A DNA stretch of 64,000 nucleotides from Globodera rostochiensis (taxonomy: Eukaryota > Nematoda > Chromadorea > Rhabditida > Heteroderidae): the NCBI GenBank assembly GCA_018350325.1, contig JAEVLN010000037.1, positions 434,001-498,000 on the forward strand. Reading direction: 5' to 3'. The notes beneath the pieces were generated by a model, which made no database searches, was not told the origin of the DNA, and saw only the letters and a list, made by a program, of their open reading frames with translations. Made by a program: the position numbers and the translations under genes. Below, in pieces: positions 24,401-33,741 of this stretch. Position 1 is the first letter of the stretch, and each line of letters begins with the position of its first letter.

Positions 24401-25260
24401 CGCCTCTGACCAAAAATTCGGTACTTCCGCCGCTTCGGGCACCGTCGCCTCAAGCAAAGAAGCCATTACATTTGGCAACGACGATATCGACAAAAACCAG
24501 AACAAACAATAACAACAACAGTGAGGGAGGATGCAGTCGTGCGGCAACGCCGACTGAACGGAAGCACACTGTGCCAGTGCCAACCATTCAACCGTGGCCT
24601 CCGTCGCCGATGGCACAACAACAGGTTGTTAGATCACGATTTGGAAGCTTCGTTTGGGCCCTTTTTAGAGTATTAGCCGTCATTTTTCCTGTTTAAATCT
24701 TACTAGTGATGCGCAAGAGTCTCGGTCTCTCGAGTTTTTAGCCTCGGAAAACAAGACTTTTTTACACCCTTAAAGATGGCATTTTTGTTGGGAATTCGTT
24801 AATTCTGAGCTTGGAAGATTTGAAAAATACATAATGACAAAAACATCACACAAAAAACTTTTTGAACCTAAATTTACAAATTTTTTAATCGGACCGAGAA
24901 AAGTCTCAGGCTTTTTGGGGTCACAGTCGGGCAAGTCTTGGTCTCGAGTCTTGGGACCAAGTCGCGGTAAATTTCAGGTCACGAGCATCACCTAAATCTT
25001 ACCATATTTAGGGTGCTAAAGTGCCTCCGGCGGCACCTCGTCGCAAGGACCAAAGTGAGGCCAAGGAGGCCGGCCACCTGATGGCGACCAATCACTTTTT
25101 GCGCGAAGGCTTTCGCTACTCGCGCAAGGGTTTGTTCATCGACAAATGGAGTCGACTGTTGTTCCCGTTGGCGTTCGCGCTATGGAACACTTACTACTGG
25201 ACGTACTACTTGTGGTTCATTCAGCGGCACCCGTCAGGAGGCACCAGCAGCGGCGAATGA
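18406..25260 (+). CDS. Cys-loop ligand-gated anion channel subunit
   Basis: A pentameric channel subunit at the cell surface, probably chloride-conducting. Spliced exons include 18406-18500/18543-18690, 19598-19707, 19761-19871, 20062-20095, 20144-20192, 20754-20881, 21380-21413, 21613-21716, 22192-22214, 22269-22326, 22375-22441, 23276-23383, 23432-23483, 23581-23880, 24119-24248, 24298-24624 and 25012-25260; phases agree. Visible landmarks: a hydrophobic N-terminus, LIGIYIESMGNF, FDVDLYLYSHWRDPSL, WLPDLYFANA, NYPMDSQTCGIRM, an M1 with SFIPTGLIVMISWVSFWIDR, then AVPARVTLSFTTLLSLSTL (M2; Pro-Ala-Arg is the anion-channel signature), AYAKAIDFWFG before M3, and M4 near the C-terminus (FPLAFALWNTYYWTYYLWF). 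The M3-M4 loop is long and rich in Asn, Gln, His and Ser. The WIDR-AVPAR and YAKAIDFWFG pattern resembles nematode acetylcholine-gated chloride (ACC/LGC) subunits, but the ligand cannot be read from sequence. Introns are loaded with MITEs. Confidence 0.9.
18703..18840 (+). repeat. Tandem ~33-bp repeat containing ACCGTATATCC
   Basis: Five imperfect copies of AGTAGAATACCGTATATCC followed by TAAAATATGTCC lie in an intron of the channel gene. Each copy contains the terminal motif CCGTATATCC of the TA-inserting element that follows, as if the element's end had been amplified. Confidence 0.65.
18825..19555. mobile_element. TA-inserting element, disrupted by a foldback element
   Basis: The left end is TA then CCGTATATCCTAAAATAGAGCC. 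The right end is GGGCTCTATTTTAGGGGG, more sequence, then GGCTATACGG followed by TA. The termini are of the same class as 46937-48311. A TCGGCGAGTCG foldback (18889-19483) sits inside it, within the channel gene's first large intron. Confidence 0.55.
18889..19483. repeat. Foldback repeat with TCGGCGAGT tandem arms
   Basis: The left outer arm (18889-18975) repeats CAACTCGCCGACG/CGACTCGCCGATGG. The right outer arm (19380-19483) is the inverse. Inner arms of about 90 bp (TTGTTTTATCTATCAACTCA, through AGTCAGATTTGTAACAATCTCA) are also inverted copies, around a central loop of about 220 bp. Confidence 0.8.
20210..20640. repeat. Foldback element with CCATAACTTTTT core
   Basis: A self-complementary element in a channel intron. 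The outer arms are AACTTTCCGAAGGAAAGTT and ATTCCTTAAGGAAGTTTG; GTCCGAAAG and CTTCGGACCGG follow inward. The inner arms hold ATACCAAATGAAAGCTC, its inverse AGCTTTCATTGGTATTATG, and TTATGGCC/GGCCATAACTTTTT. It shares core words with 43005-43265, 59180-59575, 60455-60955 and 61290-61672. Confidence 0.65.
21812..22082. repeat. Hairpin MITE with CATAATGCCAAAGCC ends
   Basis: The inverted ends CATAATGCCAAAGCCAAG and GCGCTTTGGCATTATG surround AAGTCGATAAAAAAATTTT, GGGGTATTCGGGGGCGTAG and GTAGATTCCGAATCTGACC. A second full copy is at 29890-30302, and internal fragments are scattered widely. It lies in a channel intron. Confidence 0.65.
22728..22850. mobile_element. hAT-like hairpin MITE, word GAGACCGA
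   Basis: The ends TAGTGATGCAGCACGAG and CTCTCGTGCATCACTA enclose repeated CGAGACCGAGAC words. The flanks GCACTTAC and GCACTACC agree at 6 of 8 positions, an eroded target duplication. It is in an intron of the channel gene. Full-length sisters are at 24704-24994 and 44790-45619. Confidence 0.7.
24704..24994. mobile_element. hAT-like MITE, GAGACCGA subfamily (perfect 8-bp TSD)
   Basis: It starts TAGTGATGCGCAAGAG and ends GAGCATCACCTA, bounded by identical AATCTTAC at 24696-24703 and 24995-25002. It fills most of the last channel intron. Confidence 0.82.
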
Positions 25261-25618
25261 ACAAAAACAATTTGTTGATGTTGTTAAACGGAACATTTAA
25301 TTTCAAGTGCCTGACAGTGAGAGCATGGTTATGCCAAGTTCAGACATTGATTCGAATAATAGACCTTGATTCATGAATTTAAATAAAAAAATATTGGGAG
25401 TTTTGATGCATTTAAAAGAAATTTTTAATCAACAATTTTTATGTGTGATCTTCCAAACATTGATCTTAATAATTAAAGCAAATTATGCTCAATTAATAAA
25501 TAAAATGATTATTTTTGAACGAAATTTAGTTTTTTGCTTTGATTAAAAAAATCGAAAATGGAATTATTTATTAATACATAACAACGCATGGAAAACGATT
25601 AATTCCAGTGAATTGAGT
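25261..25618. other. Convergent 3' intergenic spacer
   Basis: AT-rich sequence between the stop of the channel (+) and the stop of SAGPAK gene B (-). AATAAA-like signals occur on both strands (AAATAAAAAAATA near 25380; AATAAATAAAATG near 25495). No gene seen. Confidence 0.5.
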
Positions 25619-26525
25619 TTACGCACCAAAGTTAGTTGCTAATTTTTTGTAAATAGGTTGTTGATGAATAAATGCAAAAATGAAAAATGCCAAAAATAAA
25701 ACAATTATTTTGAACTCGAGTATATCATTAATCATGCCAATTCCTCCCTTTACTAAATCGATGAGCGAGAAAGTGATTAAAAGAATCACTAAAAACAACC
25801 CCAATTCAGTAAGTATTCGCTGCATGCCATTGTCTCGCTTTCGACGAGTTCGGGGATGTTCACGACGTATTTGTGGATTAACGTAGACATGATTATGTGA
25901 ATATATTTTCCACAAATTCATGACCAGCTGAACCATATCACTTGGCATTACCACCGAATTTTGTGCCAACAGGTTTTGTACGGCATCTTTGGCCGGTCCG
26001 GCACTCATTTTTGCTTCAAGCATGCGCAGAATATTGCCAACTTTTGTGAGAGGCAAAATTTCAGCCAATGTGCCACCACCGTCTACGGCAATTTTTGCTC
26101 CAATTTCCTTCCGTTTCAAATTTTCAATCAATTTTTGGTCACCTGTTTGGAATGCCAATGTCACCTTTTCAACAAGTTCAGTGCCATCACTAAAAAGTTC
26201 GCCTTTTAGCAAAGATTGGCAACCATGCTCTGCACCAAGCATAATCGCATTCTTTACAACAAATTTTGCGATTTTCCCATGATTTTTCACAAATTGGCAT
26301 TCTTCCAACAACATAGACTCAATTTGCGAGCTGTATAATAATATATTAAATTAAATTATATAAATTCACTGACTCAGCCTGTTTGGTCCAATCGGTGCCT
26401 TCTTCCTTTTGGATCAGTTGCTGAATGTGATCAATTTTAGACAGATTTTGTCCAGAAGAAAAGTCATTTCCATGGGATAGATGAATACTTCCGATTAATA
26501 TTATTATCCAACAGAAGAAATTCAT
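25619..26525 (-). CDS. SAGPAK-family secreted/membrane protein B
   Basis: Unrecognised family. The spliced model is 26525-26374 and 26330-25619, about 287 residues, with a 43-bp phase-2 intron. The N-terminus is a signal peptide (MNFFCWIIILIGSIHLSHG). Then come helix-prone sequence with HIQQLIQ, two cysteines (EEC and HGC), SAGPAKDAVQNLLAQNS, PSDMVQLVMNLW, the tetrabasic RRKR (PRTRRKRDNGMQ), a hydrophobic segment (ELGLFLVILLITFSLI), and a second one (FKIIVLFLAFFIFAFI) close to the end. B lacks the intron that separates exons 1 and 2 in the paralogues, and also lacks the one before the hydrophobic region. Exon 1 and the 5' flank are nearly the same as in C, so these two arose by recent duplication. 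RRKR is compatible with processing by a furin-like protease, but cleavage is inferred only. Confidence 0.85.
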
Positions 26526-26640
26526 AAGTAATTATTATTTTGTTTATATTATTAATATAAAACTGACAATTTTCGATAATATTTATAGAAAAAGTATTTT
26601 ATTATTTAATATGTGATGTGGCAATGCCATTATATGCAAA
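26526..26640 (-). promoter_or_regulatory. Upstream flank of gene B shared with gene C
   Basis: Directly upstream of the B start, the flank contains TGACAATTTTCGATAATATTTA, AAAAAGTATTTT and TGATGTGGCA in the same order as the flank of C at 29416-29525. The copied stretch ends about 110 bp upstream. It was probably duplicated together with exon 1; a promoter role is inferred. Confidence 0.4.
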
Positions 26641-28386
26641 CGGAAATGCGTATTTATTATTTACATCAAAATAATAATGTTTTTACACTTTTTTTCTTTA
26701 TAAATGTAACTACACGAAATAAACAATTATACCCGGATATTTGCAGGTAATTCTTATTTGACCAGTCGAGATGCCATCCAGGGCTGTCTCGAAATTTCGA
26801 TTTTCAACGTTTTTTTCTTTCGATTTTCGAATTTCGAGAAAATGAGCTGTTTTTCACGAAAATTTCGAAAGTCGGGGGTCCCAATTTTTAAATTTTAGTC
26901 GAGAACAGGCCGGTGGAACTTTTCAGTTTTGATTTTCGATTTCGCCTTTTTTTAGTTTTGACACAGCCTTGATGCCCTCTGTAGAAGTACGGCATATTCG
27001 GCTTGAGCGCTTGGCAAACATAATTTTAAACGTTAAATCTCGAGTCACGTCATTTGACGGTGTAAAATTTAAAAAATATATTTGCACACCATATCCATTG
27101 CTTTGATTGGACACATAAACTGAAGTACATAGAGCATAATTTTCATTAAACAACACTATTAGGGTTCGAAACAGCTATAGCTCTCTGCACCAAGTCAGAA
27201 ACACTTAGGATTTACTGTTAGTGATTCAAATTAGGGGTAGTGCACGGTCGTAGAGTTCGGCGGCTCAAAGTTATTCAGAAAGCACGATTCGGCCATTACT
27301 AGTTGCCTTTGATTTTGAGAATTTTGTTGAATTTAAGAATTTTTTCAAAAAAGTGATCAGTGAGCGACCTCGATAACCCCCGAGTGAGGAATTTTGGGGT
27401 TTTGTTTAGTCGATGAAATATCGCGTCGATGAAATGCCGTATTTGGCTTAGTCGATGAAGTGTCGGATTTTGGTTTAGTCGATGAAATGTCACGTCGATT
27501 GATAAAATGCCGCGAAATGTCGTATTTTAGCTTAGTCGATGAAATGTCAGCGTGCCAAAATTTCTTCATCTATTTTCTGATCCTTTTTGTGACATAAAAA
27601 AATAAAATAAACAAATATGTATTGAAAAAATGCAATTAAGTCTCAAACGAGTTTGTCTAGCGCCAAAAATATCGGGATCGGTATTAAACGGGATTGAAAA
27701 TGGGGAATTTTTTTAAAAAATTTAAATATTTGTTAAGAAAATTGGTCCAAAAATTACGAATGGTGAAAATAATTGAATTTGTCTAACCAAAAAAGAAATA
27801 AAAACTTGTCAATGTCATCTAAAATATTTTTAAAATTGGAAAAATTTAAAAGCATTTTTAGAATTGTTTACCCACCGAAAATGTCAGAGTTAACCAAATC
27901 GAAACGGAAAACCGGCTATTTGGCCCAGCCCAGAATTTGGAAAAATCAGGATTTTGGAAATAACCAAGATCAGGATTTACCAGGATCAACTCGTTTTTCA
28001 GGATATACCGATCTTAGTGCTTTCCGGATCAGGAGTCTTGGAAAATCCAGGCCTGAATCTAGGTCCTGTCCGGGCTCTAGACTTAATGAGGTCCGGCGGT
28101 ACCGATAAGCGCCGCCGGGAAAAAAGTGAACATTTTCAGTCGGGAAATTATGAATTTTTGGGTCATTTTCTCACAATATCAACAGCTATTTTAAAACCAT
28201 TTATTGAGCCGTAGAAACATAGACAAATAAACGCCGAATTGTAAACAGAAATTTTTTTTTGAAACAATAATGAATGACAGATTCATAGAAAAATGTTGGC
28301 ATAAGGACAGACAAAACGATCTTTTCAATCTTTCGTGCCTTCACAGAATTTGGAAAGTAGATGAACAAAACCAAGCATTTGAAGAG
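26641..28386. other. Intergenic region between genes B and C
   Basis: No gene found. Contents: a TTTCGAAATTTCG-word hairpin beginning CAGGGCTGTCTCGAAATTTCG (26780-26885); a tandem GTCGATGAAATGTCG/TTAGTCGATGAA repeat at 27410-27550; CAGGATTTACCAGGATC words at 27950-28040; and a GGCGGTACCGATAAGCGCC palindrome at 28093. Confidence 0.45.
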
Positions 28387-29415
28387 TCATTCTTGCTTCA
28401 ATTTGGTTATATTTGACACAACTAGTGAAGCCAATTTTTGGACGAAGGGTTGTTGTCGAATGAAAGCAAAAATAAAAAGTGCCAAAACAAAGACAATCAT
28501 TTTGAATTCAAGAAACTCGTCGACCTTGCCTAACACTTCTCTCAAAAATTCAACGAGACTGGAAGTGATCATAAAAACCATGAAGAACATTGCCGCGTCA
28601 AAAATCAACTGACGCTCACCATGTCTTCGTTTTCTTCGACTTCGAGGATGTTCAAGGCGTATTTGTGGCCGATCATGGAGACTATGGGAATGGATTTGCC
28701 AAAATTGAAATGCCAATTGCAGCATTTCACTCGGCATCGCCACCGAATTTTGTGCTAAAACTGTTTGAATGGCATTTTTAGCCGGGCCGGCACTCATTTC
28801 CACTATTTTCTGGCGTAGAAGCTTGAAGAGAACAACAAACAGTAGCAGCTTTTTCGATTCAGTATGTTCCTGCGCTCGAGAAAAAATCTCAACCAATGTG
28901 CCGTGCATTCCATCAACGGTAATTTGTTGTTCCTTTTCAATCCGTTTCAAATGTGCCACCATTTTTTGACCATCTGTTTGTAATGCCAATGCCATCTTAT
29001 CAGTGATTACACTTTTGTTGCTTAAAAGTTTGCCACTTTTTAGTGCTGCGCAATTCCGATCAACTTCCAGCTTGAGTTGATTATTCGAAATTTTTGCGGG
29101 TATTTCAACATTTTCCACCAGTTTGCATTCTTCCAAAAGTAGTAAACTCATTAGTGAGCTTAAATGGTTAATTTTATTTGAATAAAAGATTGATTTTAAA
29201 CTCACTAAGACTGATTGGTCCAATCGGCGCCTTCTTCCATTGTTCCTACAAAAATTTAAGAAATTTCCTATATTTTTTAATTTGTTACCTCTCAACTTTT
29301 GGATCAGTTGCTGAATGTGATCAATTTTAGACAGATTTTGCCCAAACGAAAAGTCATTTCCAAGGGATGCATGAATACTTCCGATTAATATTATTATCCA
29401 ACAGAAGAAATTCAT
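28387..29415 (-). CDS. SAGPAK-family secreted/membrane protein C
   Basis: Unrecognised family. A single open frame spans the whole locus, but comparison with the paralogues shows it reads through two micro-introns. The better model is 29415-29289, 29245-29206 and 29158-28387 (introns 43 and 47 bp, phases 1 and 2), about 312 residues. It has a signal peptide (MNFFCWIIILIGSIHASLG), HIQQLIQ, a DWTNQS block in the short exon, cysteines in EEC and RNC, then SAGPAKNAIQTVLAQNS and PSEMLQLAFQFW. PRSRRKRRHGERQ precedes two hydrophobic segments (MFFMVFMITSSLVEFL and FKMIVFVLALFIFAFI). It has an extra insert (roughly EHTESKKLLLFVVLFKLL) before the SAGPAK motif. It is divergently arranged with gene D. 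Confidence 0.85.
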   Translation of the reverse strand: MNFFCWIIILIGSIHASLGNDFSFGQNLSKIDHIQQLIQKLRGNKLKNIGNFLNFCRNNGRRRRLDQSVLVSLKSIFYSNKINHLSSLMSLLLLEECKLVENVEIPAKISNNQLKLEVDRNCAALKSGKLLSNKSVITDKMALALQTDGQKMVAHLKRIEKEQQITVDGMHGTLVEIFSRAQEHTESKKLLLFVVLFKLLRQKIVEMSAGPAKNAIQTVLAQNSVAMPSEMLQLAFQFWQIHSHSLHDRPQIRLEHPRSRRKRRHGERQLIFDAAMFFMVFMITSSLVEFLREVLGKVDEFLEFKMIVFVLALFIFAFIRQQPFVQKLASLVVSNITKLKQE

Positions 29416-29525
29416 AAGTACCTAATTATTTTTTTGTTTTTATTATTAAATAAAATGACAATTTTCGAGAATATTTAAACAAAAAAGTATTTTTATTTAT
29501 TTTAGCAAAATGATGTGGCATTTTG
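29416..29525 (-). promoter_or_regulatory. Upstream flank of gene C shared with gene B
   Basis: TGACAATTTTCGAGAATATTTA, AAAAAGTATTTTT and TGATGTGGCA match the flank of gene B closely. Conservation stops at about the same point in both. Inferred promoter-proximal DNA. Confidence 0.4.
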
Positions 29526-30597
29526 TGACGTTGTAAGCCATCCTACGCAACTAGAAAAAATTAGTTACATTTTTTCTAGAAAATGAAATTTTAAACAATT
29601 ATTTTTACGACGACATTTCCGACTAAAACATGTTTTTCGCGTGCATAATCGTCAAAAAAAAGCAGCAGAAAAAATGGGATACACCCTAAAAGTATCAGCC
29701 CTAGTGATCAACTGTCGGCGACGAGCGCTTTCGTTGCCCCGAGGCGCGCTGTTCTGGGTCCGTGTTTTGTCCCACCAGTCTGGTATGTTCAGTACAACTA
29801 CCAAAATTCGTACTCTAAACTACGCGGATTTAGCGTAGCGCAATGAAATTTCAAATATTTTTGAATCGAGCTAAATAAAAGGCGCGCACCAACATAATGT
29901 CAAAGCCAAGAAATGTCGACTCAGTCAAAAACTATGAAATGTCAAAAAAAAATAAAATTTTTTCAAAGTCGATTAAAAATTTTTGTAGGGGTATACAACG
30001 ACGTAGAATCCGAATCTGACCTCCATTGAATTCGGGTCCGGGATTCAGAATTGGGCAAAATAAATGTCATACTCGTATTCTATGGCCCAAAAACCCCCTA
30101 AAAAACTATTTTGAATTTTCGAAAAAAAGTTCACATTCGGGTCCGGGGTCCGAAATTGGTCGAAATGGAGGTCAGATTCGGATTCTACGCCGTTGTATAC
30201 CCTTAACAAAAAATTTTTATCGACTTTAAAAAAAATTTTTTTTTTTCGACATTTCGTCGTTTTTGGCTGACTCGGCATTTCGTGGCTTCGACATTATGGG
30301 CAGCGAAATAAAATTGTTTTGTCAAATATTAAAAAGACTAAAATTATTTTTAAAGCGATTATTTGGTTTGTTGTAAAAAATCAATTTAAATGTCCGGAAA
30401 TCGAGTGAATGGAAATACCAACATTTAAAAAAATGTTTGTAGCTGTAAAAACCCAATCATTTTTGAAGAATTCCAAAATTTAAAAAAAAAACTGCTTTAT
30501 TTTATTTATTTTACATAAAAATTAAACGTAAAATTGTGAAAAGTTGTCAAAAATAAAATAAAATTATGAAAAATATGTACCGATTCAGTTAAGCTAA
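29526..30597. other. Divergent intergenic region C/D with a hairpin MITE
   Basis: The spacer between divergent genes C and D. It holds a copy of the 21812-22082 element (29890-30302) in which AAGTCGAT, TGACCTCC and GGGTCCGG blocks appear in both orientations. The 29620-29870 part has a somewhat GC-richer stretch without a supported gene. Confidence 0.5.
29890..30302. repeat. Hairpin MITE, second copy of the CATAATGCCAAAGCC family
   Basis: It begins near CATAATGTCAAAGCCAAG and ends GGCTTCGACATTATG. Both halves carry GTAGAATCCGAATCTGACC or its inverse, so the element is close to a full inverted repeat. Confidence 0.65.
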
Positions 30598-32087
30598 ATG
30601 TCATCATTGTTTGTATTGCTATTTTTGACCAACGTCCATTTATTTTGTAGCCAAAATGCAATGAAACTTTATGAAATAAATGCTATAAGAGATTCTTTTC
30701 AAAAATGGGAAGGTAACAAAAAATTTACGTTTTTTCAAATTTGTAATCAGAATCAAATCATATTGTGATTTTAGCAATGCTTGAAGGCGCTGAACTTCCA
30801 ATGTAAGTTTCAACAGAGTTAATAATAACGCGACCAATTTTTGTTTGTTGCAAAAATCCATCAATTATATATTTTTTTAGTGAATTATTGAAATCGATGT
30901 TGGCAAATCAATGTCAGCAAATCTGTATGCTTGCTAAAAAATCGGCTAATGTGAATGTAGAGGATTTTGAGGAGATCATAAGCCAAATGGATCAATACTG
31001 TTGCCAAAACCACAACATTTTGACTTTACATAATGAGGAACTTATTGAAAAGTTGGCATTATTTGAGAAAATTGAACAAAAAATGACGCAAATGGTGAAG
31101 AAAATTGAGGATTCCGAGAAAAATGATGTGACCATTTTGAAGAAAAAAGTGCAAAAAACTGAAAAAAATTCTTTGAGCTCGGAAAAGGCCCAAACTGTTC
31201 AAGGGGTGTACAAATTTCTTCAATCGATTGAACAGAAATTGGGGGCGGGACCTGCTAAGAAAGTCCTTAGAAAATTTCTGGGAAAGAGTACTACAGTATT
31301 TAAGCCAAGCGCTTTTTTTAAAATGGCCATAACGATGTTAGCAATTATGGCGCAAACTGCAAGCGAATTGAACAAACCGAGCAACAGAGCTGTACAACCT
31401 ACTGAACAGCTTCAACCCCAGCTTGTTCATCTACAAACCGCTGGTAAAAATGGTCACTCAACGCAAAAGCGTCGACGAAAACGCGACCGAAAAATGCTGC
31501 AAAACATTCTTTTATTTGCATTTTCGGCGGTATATGTTGTTTAATAAACACATAATACACTATATACGATATTTACGATACACCAAAATACCGGTACACG
31601 ATTTGGCCAAATTACGATTATTTACGATTACGATACGGTAAAAAATTCAAAATTTTCTCCGGCGACGCATATCAGCACCGCCGACTCCCCTCCCAAATCT
31701 GGGGTCCAAGTCAGGTCAAAAATTACGTGATTTTTAGCGAAAATACGATACGATACGTTATGGCTCTAAATTACGAGATTTACGATTATGATACGATACG
31801 ATACACATCCTTGCTATGTAATAATAATGAAATTTATTTTTATAATATAATATAATCTTTTATAAATTGGTAAAATTGGCGTCTTTACACTGTCCAATAA
31901 AATACTAAACAATTTCTTTTTGTCCCATCAACAGATCGCAGTGCATGCAGCCTTTGTGATTCTCTCATTGCTCATGGAAATGTTCGTCGAAATAATGGCA
32001 CAACCGGTTTTTATTGCCTTAGCAACTCTGTGGCTGTTCAATCTTCTTCGCACTCAACAAGTGATGATTTTGAACGACTTTCTATGA
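30598..32087 (+). CDS. SAGPAK-family secreted/membrane protein D
   Basis: Unrecognised family. Exons: 30598-30712, 30775-30802, 30881-31529 and 31935-32087 (phases 1, 2, 0), about 314 residues. The N-terminus is a signal peptide (MSSLFVLLFLTNVHLFCSQ). Exon 2 is only 28 bp. Exon 3 starts with ELLKSMLANQCQQICML and has a CC pair (YCCQNHN), a long charged helical stretch likely to form a coiled coil, GAGPAKKVLRKFLGKST, KPSAFFKMAITML, and the basic KRRRKRDRK. Its end and exon 4 provide two hydrophobic segments (ILLFAFSA joined to IAVHAAFVILSLLM, then FIALATLWLFNLL). D and E share the exon 3/4 border after Ser-Ala, which B and C lack. Intron 3 contains a TACGAT-word repeat (31560-31810). Confidence 0.85.
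31545..31815. repeat. TACGAT-word hairpin repeat in intron of gene D
   Basis: Repeated ATTTACGATTACGATACG in both orientations, with a GGCGACGCATATCAGCACCGCC version of the dispersed GGCGG palindrome near 31660. This is another subfamily of word-based hairpin. The 8-bp duplication could not be identified. Confidence 0.5.
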
Positions 32088-33741
32088 AACCCCATTCTTT
32101 TTTATACATTATAAATTTTCATTTTTATATCTTTGAACCAATAAAATTGTGAAAACTCTTTTTTTTATTAAACCAAATATAAATTGTCATTATCCGCCAG
32201 TGGCCGCTAAAAATGAGGAAGATTAAAGTTAATTGTCAAATCAAACAACATAATAATTTAAACTATTTATAAAAATAATTTGCGTATAATAAATCAATCA
32301 ATAAAAAAAATAAACAACAAAAGCATATTTCATATGACAATGCCAAAATTTTTGATGCCAAGTAAATTTATTGTAATATGCCCGCTCCCGAGGACTGTTG
32401 GGCCCTTCGCAGTCCGGGCTGTCTCGCTCTAATTGGAAGTTTTGGTGGCAAAAAAGGTCGAAGACGAGGCTGCTGCAAAACAACGAAAAATTGGGCAAAA
32501 TCCTGCAGTTTTTGGATCATTCAACAAATGAGTCAAAAATTCAAAATTTTCTCGGCGGCGCCAGTCGGCACCGCTGACCCTCCCGCCCCAGAAGCCTGAA
32601 ATAAACGCTTTAAAGGACCACGACAATGTTTCCAAAAATTTTCTCAGCGGCCGGCGGGACACTCCCATTCTTAAAAACGCTTCTTTTCAAAAAGCGAGTG
32701 CAAAAAATTCCTTGCAATTTTGGTTGAAATCTCTCATCAATACCATATAAAATTTTTCTCGGCGGCACTTGATATGGATTTAAAATTGAAACTGAAGGGT
32801 AAAAAAAATTATCTAGTCTACAAGAACCGAAAAATTCCGGATCGGTTCTCGGTTCACAACCCTAATAATGAGGCATGATTTTATATAAATGGTTTGAACA
32901 AGCGTTTCATTTTGCACATGTTTTTGATTATTTGGATTATGGTCAAATTCTGGATCTGGACTAGATCGTTGGTCACAATGTTCGCGCTCTCACTTTCTGT
33001 TGAAGTGATCGAAAATGACGCATCGGAGCAGAACAAACATGGCAAAGGCGTTGGTGAAAAAAAAGGTTTATTTGGCACAATTTGGTGAGACCAGAGAACT
33101 TGGCAAATATTCCAAGAAAGAGTTGCGTGAAATTTGTGTAATTAGAATTCAGATGCCCCAAAGAGGCCGCCTTTGGTAAATGATACAGCGAGTAAAACTT
33201 ATTGTTTTACATGTAAATTTTAATTTTTCAAAAACACTGGACAAGTTAAATGAGAATTTTCAAAAAGACAAAGCAAAATGTTGACGAACAAAGGTGTTGT
33301 GTCCGATCTAAAGGCGTCATACGAGGAAATGATTACAATTCACTCATGAAAAACATATGAAGTGACAGTTCATTTCAGCCCAGCAAATATGAAAAGCTTG
33401 TTTGCCACATAAACCATTAGAAATGCCAACTCAGAACTAAGGGGAAACAGAAATTAGCATTTCCTCTTGCCCACTAAATCCAGGAAATACAATATTTTTG
33501 TTTTGCTTTTTGTTAAATTGCGTCATCGTCCATCAATTCCATGGCTTTAAAAGCGAAAAAAATAGCCATAATTTAAATATGTTGAGAAATAAATATCCAC
33601 CCTAGCTTATTGAAGAGATTATTCATAACCAAAAAAATAAGAAACCAATAAAAAAATTTTCTATTTTTAGATTGAAATAATTCTAAGTCATATTAAATTT
33701 TAATTGAAATAATCAAATTTCTACATTTTTACACAGGGAAA
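32088..33741. other. Intergenic region between genes D and E
   Basis: No confident gene. A GGCGGCGCCAGTCGGCACCG palindrome occurs at 32555 on the minus-type orientation. At about 33020-33182 a short + frame (MAKALVKKKVYLAQFGE, then a KYSKKELREICVIRIQMPQR tail and stop) could be a small exon, but it has no support from splicing or family recognition. Confidence 0.35.

Noticed and set aside
33020..33182. Small basic protein gene between D and E
   Set aside because: Readable frame but no promoter, splice or family evidence; mentioned only within the intergenic entry.
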